A DNA stretch of 64,000 nt from Progne subis subis (lineage: Eukaryota; Chordata; Aves; Passeriformes; Hirundinidae): positions 4,067,001 through 4,131,000 of the forward strand of contig JAKJHU010000046.1 of NCBI GenBank assembly GCA_022316685.1. Direction: 5' to 3'. The notes beneath the pieces are model-generated. The model was not told the DNA's origin and made no database searches. It was given only the letters and a program-made list of their open reading frames with translations. Positions 1 through 12,300 of the stretch are shown one piece after another (positions within the stretch are counted from its first letter, which is position 1; every line of letters begins with the position of its first letter). Both the position numbers and the translations under genes were made by a program.

Positions 1-16
1 CCCTTCCACCCAGCAA
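1..16 (-). other. MARCHF8: Start of MARCHF8 3' UTR (cut by window edge)
   Basis: These 16 bases follow the TGA stop. The rest of the 3' UTR and the polyadenylation site lie outside the window. Confidence 0.85.
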
Positions 17-321
17 TCAGACATGAAGGATTTCTGCAGCACAGTCTTCTGGCTCTGTGTAATGCGAAGAGTTTGTGTCTGAATGGTGAACCCCAAACAT
101 TTCTTTACTTTCGAAGTTTGGCTCCATTAGTGCAGGTTTTTCAAAAATATTCTTTTTACTAGTTTCTGGACAGTTTTGTACATATATTACTCGGTTATAA
201 GCTTTAAGTCTCTTCCACAGCTGTACGTACACCTTGCATTGTACATACATGAACAGAAGTCCTCCAGTGAAACCAATAGCCACAACTACCAGCTTAGTCC
301 AAAATGGCCACTCTAGAATAC
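17..321 (-). CDS. MARCHF8: MARCHF8 last coding exon: second transmembrane segment and cytoplasmic tail
   Basis: This exon encodes the rest of G186 and residues 187-286, then TGA at 17-19. The acceptor is [25 protein letters not shown] leads into the second transmembrane helix ([19 protein letters not shown]). The tail carries YVQL and YNRV, at the positions of the human 222-YxxL and 232-YxxV motifs, then [21 protein letters not shown] and [13 protein letters not shown]. The human tail ends TEPEDTGAEIIHV, whereas MARCHF1 has a quite different tail, so the paralogue assignment is secure. The 3' UTR starts at 16 and leaves the window. The short unspliced frame reading into the intron (322-358) is not coding. 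Confidence 0.97.
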
Positions 322-3300
322 CTGGAAGAAAGAAAATAAAAAGAAGAATTAAATTCATCTCAGAGACAGCCAGTCAAACAGCAGGCCCTGGAAATTATCC
401 TACTATCTCTCCAGGAGGGCATTTTTGTATAAAGGTCTTGTTGGGTTTCCAAACTTTATGTAAGTAGCAAAATTTACTATAGCCAGACTTCCTTTAGCTG
501 GACTAAACTGGATCATTCAAAAATGTACTGTAAGGAAACTGCCACAGAGTTTGGGTCATGCAAACTATTGTTATTTTGCAATTTTTCCTGTCTGGCTTTT
601 TTTTTCCCCTCTTCAAGTCAAACACACAGACTTCTGCTTCACATATCACATTCTTCCTCACCAGAGAAAAACCCAAAACAACTGATTTTCTGTGTCTGAG
701 CCTTGATGCAGTACAATCACAGAGTCAATATGCTTAGGTCCTTTTACACCTGTTTTTAAACAAATACTGGATCAAATTATGAAAGGGATTCTATGGTATG
801 GTTTCCTCTTCATAGCAGAGAAGACTCAACCCAGTGACCCAACAAGTCTGTTCCACTCTGTGATCACACAGCACATGGAGACATAAAGGAATGATTGTTA
901 CCGTATAGGGAGACATGTTTGTTTTGCAGATGAGGAAAACTTTATTTGCATCACACCCAGTAACTTGAATCTGACCTAGAGCACCTCCTCTGTTACAAAA
1001 CCACAAGTGCTGGAGATGCTGAAGCCTTCCAAGCTTGCCCTCTGTCCTTAAAAAATTACCACCATCACTTTGCCTAAATTTGTCTAGCTTGAACATTTAG
1101 ACAGTGGATCTTGTTACATTTCTATCAACCACTTTTAAATTAAAAACTATTAATTTTATACATATTCTGCTTACATAGGTCCTGTATTCATCCAGCCTCT
1201 TTAAAATAAGTGCCATCACACTATGGCTATGAAACTATGCTGAATCACCCATTATCAGGTTTTTCAGAGAATAAAATTGTGTCTTTCCAACTCTTCAAAG
1301 CTTTAACCAAGATACAGGCTGCTGTTGTTTTGGAAATGCATGGTAGTATGGGAGGAATGAAAATATTTTAGTTCCAAAATACAAAGGACATTGCAGCCCT
1401 ACTACTGATGAAATCCCACCTGTGATTCATATCTGACCCTCTGATTCAAAGCTGAGCTGTCTCATGCTGTCTGTAGGCAGTGATAGCACATGCTTGCCCC
1501 TGTGTGGACATGAATATATAATATATATCCACACACACTTCCTGCATCCCCCAGCTCATTACAGCACTCCCTGGATTTAGAATCCAAATGAAAGGAGCAA
1601 ATAAAGCACTATAATACGTACTGAATATTCACATCCTTCCTCCTAGTTATGCTCATCTAATATTTACTGGTTAAAATAACCTGGAGACATTCAATCTTTG
1701 AAAACACATCCTTTTCATTATCATATGAAAAACCTTACACTTTTGAAAGGCCAATAATGTTCACTGTTCATGGAAGAAATGGGGTTGGATGGAACAGAAA
1801 CTAAGGGATTTCACTGAAAGCAGTTTCCTGACTGAAGTCATGATCAATCCAACTATAGCCTAAATGAGAAATGAGAAGATAACTTTTTAATTTCAAGGGA
1901 TTCTGCTCTGAAGAGACTGTAACGGCTCTATGGATTTACAGGTTTATTAATGCTCAACTACCTCCCCAAAGGACACTGTTAATCACCAGCAAACCATTTT
2001 CCACCTGCATGCCTAGCTGGCATGCAGTGCTTTGTAAGCAAGGAGAGCTTGCCTTCTAACAGCTTCTATCCATTCTGTCCCCACCTTTAGGCTCAGCTGC
2101 CTGAGGAACAGTTTTGTGACAGCTGCAAATCTGCAGCCCAGCATAATGAATAAACACATTTCAGCTTGGTATGTTTACTGCTGACATACTAAAGAAAATC
2201 TTCTGTTCAAGGAGTTAAGGTACCTGTGCATTGGGCTGGCAGCCCTTGGTAAAACTGCAATGCATCTTACCTCAGCTGTGCAAACTGGAGTCCTAATATT
2301 CAACTTGAATTTCTTCTGTTTCAAGTGCAATCACTCATATAAAAGTTCTTCCAGCCTAATGTGGCTCTCACTGATGAAAAATCCACCCCACAGATGACTG
2401 GGCAGAAAGAAAACCCTCTTGATTTACCTCAAAGATTTGAATTTAGGTTCCTCTTACTTCTTCTCTTTTTTAAAACTGTTCCAGTTTTGCCCAGTTTAAA
2501 GGTAGTCATAGCAGCAAACAAATGCTTACATCCTTATCTGCAAATTTAGACCTAAATTTGCTGAGGCAGCGCAACTTTGTGTCTGGCTACAGTGGATTAG
2601 CTCTCATATCCATGCATTTCACAAGTGCAAACTAAATTGACCTGAAATAGATTTAGAAAGTACCCAAAAATTAATTCACTGGTTAATTTACTGATTTAAC
2701 TGAATAATTTTAGAACTGTGCTTTTAAACCAACCCATCCCCAGAGTAAAGCTGACTAGTTTAAGTTTCACACATTCCACATCCTCTCTGCAATCGGGATA
2801 AATGATTATTCCAAGAGAATAAGCGGGAAGATAAGCAAGGAACATACCGGTAGTTTGTCCCTGTTTAATCTCTTCAGCAGTCCTGTCTATCAGGACATAG
2901 AGAGACCACACAACGCAGGTGATGGCAATGATATGGAATGTTACAGAGCACATGATCTTCCTCCTCTCACTGGCTGTCATCTGCAACTTCTCCCACTGGC
3001 AAGAAACCAGGAACCAAGCAAGAGATTAGGAGTTTATTGTAGTAACTGGAGAGTATGAAAAGAGAACATTGATAAGAACAAAAACCAGGCAGGAGTTTCC
3101 GCCTAACAAGGATTTTAAAAGTCAGATGGCATCACTGCTTTGGTCACAGCATGTGTGTGATGGCAGGCAGCTCACCCTGCTGTGACAGGAGCCATCCTGG
3201 TGCCAGAGGGGACTGGAGTGCTCAGCTCCCAGCTGGTGCCTCAGCACAATGTCATCACACCCTGCTTACCAGCACAGGGGCAGCTCCAGCAGAGAGGGGC

Positions 3301-6300
3301 CCAAGCAGTGCTGCTCCTGCCTGTGCTCCCCACTGGACAGCACGTACCCACAGCTGCAGCTGAGTATCCTGAGCTGGAGTGGGAACCCTTGCTCAGGGGG
3401 GCATTCAACACAACAGTGCAAGTGGCACATGATTCAACTGACCAGACAGCCCCTGGTGAGCTCTGAGTCCCGTGGCTGCTCAGCTCTCACCTCCTGCCTC
3501 TGGGGGTTTCATTCAATCTTCACATATATTTAACACCACTCAGAGCAGTGACACTCACACTTTACTTTCAGTGTTTCAAGTGCACTTACATACACATGCC
3601 CTAAGAATATACAGTAGAACAAGGGTGACAGCTTTTCTAAGTGAAAGAATGCAGCAAATTAAATCCCCAGATCTGCATCTATCAATAATGGTTATATAGC
3701 CCAAAACAAAACCACAAAATCAGGCCAATGTACTTGCAGAAAGATACAAGGAAACTAGACAATTATAACAGATGCTTCTAATATGCCAGACAAAGCTGGG
3801 ACACCAAGAAGCTGTATTTTAAATTTCTTTTCTGTAATTTTTCCTATATATATGATGAAAGTTTTTGCATGTGGGACACATCCCTCAGCATATCTGCTTG
3901 GAAGAGAATTACAATGGGCTTTTCTCACACCTTCACAAAATACATGCTGGGACATATAAACATCTCATGCATAAAAACGTGCATTTGATGTCTCATAGGA
4001 TAACTTGTAGAAAAAGTGGACTTCAAAAGGAGGCCTAATGTGGAAAGGGGTGAGGATGGCCTGAATGGTATGACTGAAATCATCCATCATGTTGAATTAT
4101 TGCTTCCACTGCAACAAAAATGAGAACGGTTGAAACATGAGACAGAGACTTTGTGATTATCTCTGTGCTGCCAATGCTGCCAACAGACACATCTCCTTGT
4201 CCAGCCCAAGCCACACTTCCAGTTATGTGGGCATCCAAACCTCATCATGGCACAAGAACTGAATACTTCCAGGAATGACATGCTAGACTCATCGTACTAG
4301 AAAGCTGTATTTTTTCAATCATTTCAGAAAAAGTTTGGACAAAACATTCCCTTTGTATGTTAAATAGAAAATTGCTTTTGTTTCTATACAAAGGTACTGT
4401 CTTTTGACAGAAAGTACAAATTAATCAAATTATTTTGCCAAAATAATACCATGTTAGATCTATTTGCAAATGCTTTTACAGAGCCAGGAGGACCTGTGTT
4501 TTGACTAATTCATAGTTCTCTTTTCCGTTCCACAGCTTGGGCTCCTCTGCTGGACAATACCTCCTGTGAACTGCTGGCTCCACAGTCACAAAAACAGCTT
4601 GCACCACCTCACTGCTTCAAGAGAGATGGCTGCAAAGCAAAAGAGAAAATATTCTGCAAATTGCACACTAGCCCAGAGAGGAAATTCAAATCTGTAGGTC
4701 CCTGCTGTATTATTCCGATGACACAGCATGTGGCATTTCCCACTTAAAATAGTCAGCAGTTCTGGACTTTTCAAGTCTTGTTAAAAAAAAAAAAACAACA
4801 ACAAAACAAAACAAAACAACAAAAAAACCCCCAAACCAAAACAAAACAAAAAACCAAAAAAAAAAACAACAAACAAACAAACAAAAAAAACCCCCAACGG
4901 CAGAAAATTTAGATTTAATGTCTCTTTTTGTAATTGAAATTTTACTTTTGTCTGCCCTCATCTTCATTTGAGCCATGGCACATTTTGTTCTCACTCTTCC
5001 CTTAGTAACTTAGTGTTTGAAAAGCCCAATGCTGCAATACAACCTTAAGATGCCAAGGAAGTTTAATTCCATTTCTAACCTACAGACAAGGAGAAGCCCC
5101 ATTATTTGTCTTATCCTGATGATATTCACCAGTTCCAGACTGTTTCCTCCAGACTGAAAGGCTGCCATGAGGGCTGAGTTGAAGATACAGAGGCATCTTA
5201 TCTTTTTGCTGCAGCTGAACCACTAAAAGGACTCTAGATGTATCTGAGAGGTAAACTCTTTTTATTTATGGCTCTATCCCTACCTTCTGGCAACTTGTCT
5301 GCTTCCCACAGATGACCTGTTCAAATTAAATAATGATGCTGAGTGACTCATTTCTGAAGGTGCACAACATTTTTTTTTCCCCACAGGACACAAACATTCA
5401 GAAAATGTTCTCCACCCACTTCAGGCAGAGTGAGCAGAGAAAAAAAACAGCAGTCAACTGACAACTACAGCAACTCTTCTTTCTTTGGATTCTCTAGAGT
5501 AATTTCTTTCCTGTCCTATGGTTGGGCTGTGCAAAGTATTGTCTGTGCAGACAACAGAACTTACGATGACCAATACGGCAGCACAGAAACAACTACACTT
5601 GGTGCCAAGGGGCTACCAAGCCAAAATCTGCAATTTTTAGAAGGCAATGATCCACCACAGTTACAAGCAAAGGGCATCCTATCCACTTGACATGCTAAGC
5701 TATACACTTTGCAGACAGTACATCTCTCTGAAAAAATAAGAAGTGTTTGAAATCTGCTCTATCTTCTGTTAGCAGTTACTTTTAGGATTTGGACAAGTTC
5801 TTATACCAGTTTTTAGATAGCTGCAGTCCAAACTTCTCACCCTACATAATGATAACTTTTTATGTTTTATGATTTAATGTTTCTCGTTTATTCTAGTTCC
5901 AGACTGAGGTTATTGTTATTAACCTCTTCCACTTTGGTAGGTATGGCAAGACTTGTCTGTGCTAAGAATACCAGTGACTTCCATCTCAAAATCCTGATGT
6001 AAGGACAACTGACCTTGAAAGCTCAGAGGACATGGGAGAACAAAACGAGGACAGAAGCACAAAACTGATCTTAGCACCTATACTTTAAGACACCAGACTT
6101 ATGAAAGATACCTATCTATAAAACAAAAATACAGGTTCAAAAACACAGCAACCTCCAAGTACTAAAACCTAGTCATTCACAGCCTAAGAAAAGGTGAAAA
6201 TGTAAACACCTTCTATTTACAATGTATTATTTTCACTAAATAAATTTGATCCTTTAAAAAGAAAAGAAAAACCACAAATTTTAACTAAATTATATTTAAG

Positions 6301-9300
6301 AAGTGTGATTTAAAGTAAACTTAATGTGAAACTCTCATATTTTGAAGAGGACTTGAAAGCTATGTGGATCTTAAAGCCACAAACTAAAGCAGTAACAGTA
6401 ATACAAAGCTCCATGTTAAAAACAAATGTTGATAACTGTAGAGTTTTGTGCTCTAAAATCTAAAGAAAAAAAAAAATCACATATATATATTTATACATTT
6501 AGATACAGAAAGCTGCTGGGCTATAACAGCTATTAGCAGAGCTGGATTTCAGGGATGTTGAATTTGCTAGGGTGAGTGTTAATTCAAATCCTTTTCTACC
6601 AATACAAGACTGACCAGACATACTAAGGAGGCACAAACCCCTTAATAGATACACAGTAGGTGCTGCAGGCTCGTGGACACAGCCTGCTCCAGAGTGGATC
6701 TCTGTTTAACAAAGCGTTCCTTGGGGAAGCAGGTCCTGTGCCTACCTTTCTCAAAGGCTTCAGTTTTGTCTCCATGATGAACTCATACTTGCACAGCTCG
6801 CAGCATCGCGTATCCGAGCTCTTGATCCATTGCTGCAGGCATGCCTGGTGCACAAAATGAAGACTTCCCGTACAGTGACAGGGGGTAATCAAAGGGCTCT
6901 CATCATCTCCTTCACAGTGACATATCCTGAATCAGAAGCAAAGCTGCTCATTAGGAGAAGAGGAAGCAGAAAGGATGCGGATGAGCCATGTAATATGTGT
7001 GATCACACATGGATGTTCACTGAGGATCCCGAGATGTAAATCAAAGGAATGTGTTGCACAAAGGAGCTAAAACTAAACAACTCAATTGCTGCACAAGCAC
7101 ATACACAGGCACAAAATAATTAAGCACAGACAGCTGCTTTCTCACAGATGAGGCACACAAATAGAGCCTGACAGAAATGCAGCACCTGAAAGAAAAAATG
7201 GAGCAAGAAATGACAACATTTCACCCAGACCAATAGCACTTAACTGCAAATAGCAATTAAACAGATCAGACAGCACTTCCCAAGACAAAATATGTACAGA
7301 GAGGTACAGCTACTCATGTACTATGGTCTGAAATAGAAGATTAAGAAATTCTAATACCAATGGTGAAACAGTCTACCCCAGGATCATGAACAACTAATTT
7401 AGACAGCCTGGATTTTCCACAAGTGATTAATTTCAATGCAAATTGCTAAGAGGCCGATTCACAATGCAAAATTACAGCACTGAATCTGAACCCCAAAATA
7501 CGCTTACTCTAAATGGTTTTGCTTCTCCAACTCTTGCTAAGGAAGCATCGGTTCTGCAAAATTCCCTATTTTCCTTACAGCCTAACTGTGCAAACAGCAA
7601 AGACATCTGATAAAATGTTACTACCAGCTGCTGACATTTGATTCCAGATTCAATTTATACACAACCCTTGGGTAGCATCAAACATTGTGAAGTCCTTCTA
7701 ACCATGTGGAAGAGGTCATGAATTGAAAGGGGGATGGTGAGGAGCTCAGGGAATGAATACAAGTTACTAAGCATATGTGAAGTAGGTTCTGGCCTGCTGC
7801 CATCCCTCTCAATTGCTGAAATCTCTTACTGAGGTGTAGCATCTTGCCTCTTGTGACCTTGCTGATAGCTGGCAAGTGGAAATGAAGGTGTGGGTGGATT
7901 ACAACAGCATCTTGTTGATGATAAGCCAGTACAGAACTAGATATGGTGGTAATGAGGGGGGGAATAAAATAATGTTGGCAAGTAATAAAGCCAGCTTTAG
8001 GAAGTGCTGTTAGAGAGGAGAAAGACTGGGATAATAAAATGCTAGGTAGAGGGATTGGACATTTGCTCCTGAACTTGATGACTCTTGCCCCTCAGCCACA
8101 ATTTGGATGTGAGACTGGGCAAAACTGCAGACAAGTCACCATGAAGACAGTCCAGATCTTGTTCCTACCAACCTGTGCACATTATTAATCCTCTGAAGCT
8201 AGAATAAGGACACTCATCATTTTTGAACCTCACACTATGGACATCACACAGGTCTACCACTAACAGCCAGCACTCAGGTCCCCTTTGACCAAGACAACCA
8301 GGAAACCTGTAACAAATAAAAAAGTGTGGTGGGATGCAAACTGAGGGGGGAAAAATCTAAGGCTATATTGATCTGATCACAAGCAATTTTCAAGCAATCT
8401 GTTTTCTCCTGATTCCCACCCTCTGTCCAAACCAGCAGTGCTTTCAGGACAAAACATTGCTCATTAAAAGCTAAGACATCTTCAGCTTGACCTTTATGAT
8501 GCGTAGCTGAGTCTCTGATAGTATTCCCAGTTTGGGCACTGATAAGACAAAAATACTATCTCAGAACCCCAAACCTGAAATAAATTTTAGGAGAAATTTT
8601 ATGACTCCAAAAGAAATTATTTTGCTTAGTAGCCTTGTTAAGTGCATCAGAGGGGTGCAGGAGTGCATAGAGAAGGCTGCATGCTTCAAATCACACATAC
8701 TGTATTAGCAAGGTGACAGGCTAAATGAAGAGACATAAACAGCACAAAGGCAGGGGAAAGCAGAACAGTCACCACTGCACATGGGAGGGTGGTTCTCTGG
8801 TAAACCAACCTGCAGGTATCCCCCGATGTGGACACAGGGGAGAGAGGGGGCAACTTTTCTGAGAGAGGGGAAGGGCAGTCAAGGTCACTGTCCTTCTCAA
8901 CTGAACAGAGCGGTGCCCGCTGCTCTTTTGTTTTGAGTTTCACTGAGGTGCTGTCCTCAAAGACGTCATCATCTCCCATATCATCAGAGCAGAAGTCCGT
9001 GCTTTCCACCAGCATGCTGGAGGATTTGTCAGCTTGGAAGTGACTGGAATAGCTCTCCAGTTCATGAAATTTATGCAGGCTGCTGATGCTGGAGGTGTGG
9101 GAGAAGGAAAAAAGGTAACGCAACAGTTTTTTGCTCCTTGAGGAGTCATGGTCCACCTTGTCCTCCAGCAGGGGGATATGTACAGCGCTGTGGTTCTCTG
9201 CTCCTCCCGATGCACTTGAGTAGTTGGAAAGGGAAGGGATATAGGAGTGCTTAGAATTGCTAAAAGAAAGAGGCCTGAGATTCAGCGGTTTCCTCTCTTT

Positions 9301-12300
9301 AAGATGAAATTTGTTAATCCTTAAACACTGCTCTTGATTCGGGGTCAGTTTGCCTTCTGAGCGTGTTCGCTCCACGTAATCAAAGCACTCGCTGGTGCTC
9401 TGCGCCTTCTGGTCCACGTCATTGAGGGACTTGGAGAATTTCAAAGCGCGGGTGGGCTTTACAGTTTTAGCAGACCTCAGCGCCTGGCCCCGATCCTGCC
9501 CACGGGAGTTTCTCTTTGCTGCACGTAACGTGTCCTGACAGATTACTGTCACAGTGACCCCTTGTGTCAGAGGGCTCTGGCAGTGCGGATTTTTCAAGAC
9601 AACAGCAGACTGCACTGGACTGTGATGACAACACTCAGAAAACACTGCACTGGAACTGCATGCAGAACAGTGGAATAAAAGCACAGAAAGTAAAAAAAAA
9701 CAAAACAAAAAACCAAACAATTAAAAAAGAGAACGTGTATAATTAAAAGTGAGGAAATGAGAATTACAGCTAGTGTGGGAATGGCAAACATAGCAGGGCC
9801 AAACAGTCAGTAGGATTTAACAGAGCAGTGTTAGACAGCAGTTGAGTCAAACAAATGGGATGCTTCAAGTAGGAAGCCCACATCATTTACTTCCCCATAA
9901 ACGTACTTTTTCAGTTTTGTTTTTCCTTAATCTGAACCTCGCCTGAGCCTCACTGTAACCAAGCAAATGGCACACTTTACCTGCAGATGTCCTGGTTGGA
10001 TGGTGTAACAGAAGTCCGAGAGAAGCTATGTGGGGCAGAGACAGAGGTTGGACTTCCAGCCTGCAGTGAAATGAAAACAAACAAAAAAACCCTCAAGTCA
10101 GGAGTCAGTATGCAGAGCAATCATCTTCAGGATGAAACTCAGCATATGGAGTCAGACACTCTACAGCAGATACTCAAGGACTAGTTGTAAGAAAGTGATT
10201 TCACTGTTAAACTTGAAAAAGGCCAGAGTCTCATCCCTGAAAAAGTAGTGATCAGAACAGAAATGTTTTACCCCAAGGTCAAATGCAGACATCTCTGGAG
10301 TGGAACCTGCCAGCTGTCAAACATTGCACAGAACAATAGCTCATGAAATGAGGAATGCTACAGTAATTAGAATAATTAGATGGAAGTGTATGTATAAACT
10401 AGTTAGAATTTAGCTATCATGTAGTATCTAATCCTTCCTCCAACAATGATGGAAAGATATTAGATGCTTGGGATTTTCTTCACAAAACAGAACCGTCAGT
10501 AATTCAGTAACTAACACAACCTGAGCACTTATATTCCTTACTAGCACATGCACATGAGCCCCATCTGCCAACCAGACCATTACCTGAAGTACTTTCGGTA
10601 CTTTGTGAGGCATTTCATCCTGCTCTTACTTGAACAGGATCTTCCATCTGCCTGGGGAGGAGGAGTGGCAGCAATCGTATTTGTAAGTCACAACAAGAGC
10701 ACAGTGAGAAACAGAATAACTGAAGAATTAAGGATTAGCTGAATGAACTCAGAAACATAAAGCGAAGCTCTTAGCATATTTAACACTGAATAAACAAATC
10801 TAAAGTCAATGTGCTAAGAATGAGCATTGTCTCAGCTGTGACTCCACTGGCTGTTATCAAAGACCTTTTCTGCTGCTGCATTCTGCACATCACAAACTTC
10901 TCAACTCTTCCTGGAGATTTTGGTGAAGAGAATATCTGCATTAATAACCTCATAATAGAGAATCTTTAAACCTGGGTCTCTCATGTTCCATAGCTGCTAG
11001 ACAGGCTGCACTGCTCACCCACTGCTGCAAAACACTGTTTGCACTTCAGAATTCAAAAAAGGCTTACAGTTCTTTTGATCTGCACTGCAAAGCCTGAAAC
11101 CCAAAAAAGAACAATGCAATCAGCAAAACAATAGAAATGTCAATGCCACACTGGGCTGCACAGAAACCAGCACTGCCAGCAGAGATATTGGTCAGGTAAC
11201 TGCAGACAGCCAGACAAGGGAGATCTCAGGTGACAAAAGGTGTGCAGCCACAGAAGCATGCTGTGCCCAGCCCTGTGCTTCAGCTTCAGACATCAGAGCT
11301 GCTCAGTCATCACTGCTTTGATCATGCTGCAACACACACTGCATCTGTCTTGGAACTCGTCAATTCTACACTTAATTTATTAAAAGCCCCTATTGTATAT
11401 TTAAACAAGGCTGACACATGCTTTTGTACTGTCATAGCAAAACCGAGGTTCCTTATCACACATAATACTCTTTCTTTGTGAGAGAAGATACATACACATG
11501 CTACTTTATAAATTCAGATAAAACAATCACCTTCCTTGTCACAGAACTAATCAGTTAAGGTTTTCCCTCTCTAGTAAACAGCACTATAGACAGCAATGTA
11601 TCTGCCCTCACATTAGGATACCTCAGGTGCACAGACACTGAAAAAACAGGTATCCATTTACAGCTGGGTCTGCAGGAATCAAAAGCATGGCTCAGCCAAG
11701 ACTCAAACAAACACCTCTTAACCTTAGTAAGACACTGTAACTTATCTCCTATCTTACCCAAAGCTGGGTACATGTATAGAATAAAACCCATCAGAATAAC
11801 CTTGTGCCAGAAAGCAAACTGAACCATGTAACGATTGTGACAAAATGAATTAAAGACAAAGATCAATTACTGGCTTTATCCTGAAAACTACAGTTCTTTA
11901 CATTTGGCATCACTTGCACATGCTAATGATATAGGATTCTGATCATGCAGTGATGTGAATTCAGGTATTTGTTGGAAATTTGTTTTGTCTTTCATGCTTA
12001 ACCTCTCCTAAAAGCAGGTACACTTAACTTCATATCCTATCTTTTACAAGGGTTTGTGCAGTAGCTTTCTTTTCACCTCAAAGTCTGACAATTTAATGAA
12101 AGATCTGACACTAAATTACTGATAAACTGTTTCACTCTGCAAATGAAATTAATAAAACTTAAATAATAAAATAGTTTAAAAGACATATTAAGCAATCTTC
12201 TAAAAACAAACATTTAAACCAGTAAAACAGCATGCTGCATTCTGCCACGGAGACAGAGCTATATATTGTTGGAAGTGAAGTCACATATCAATTAATAAAT

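Noticed and set aside
4710..4994. Minus-strand frame with a long F/V/W-rich hydrophobic run resembling membrane segments
   Set aside because: The hydrophobic run is only the translation of the A-rich simple repeat at 4783-4896.
17..6892. Assignment to the paralogue MARCHF1
   Set aside because: RING-CH and transmembrane parts are similar in both, but the C-terminal tail ([14 protein letters not shown] to EILHV) and the N-terminus ([12 protein letters not shown]) match MARCHF8.
9620..9720. Upstream extension of the cassette frame with a hydrophobic start ([15 protein letters not shown])
   Set aside because: It lies in the intron before the acceptor, begins at a non-ATG codon, and the hydrophobic run comes from an A-rich tract on the plus strand.
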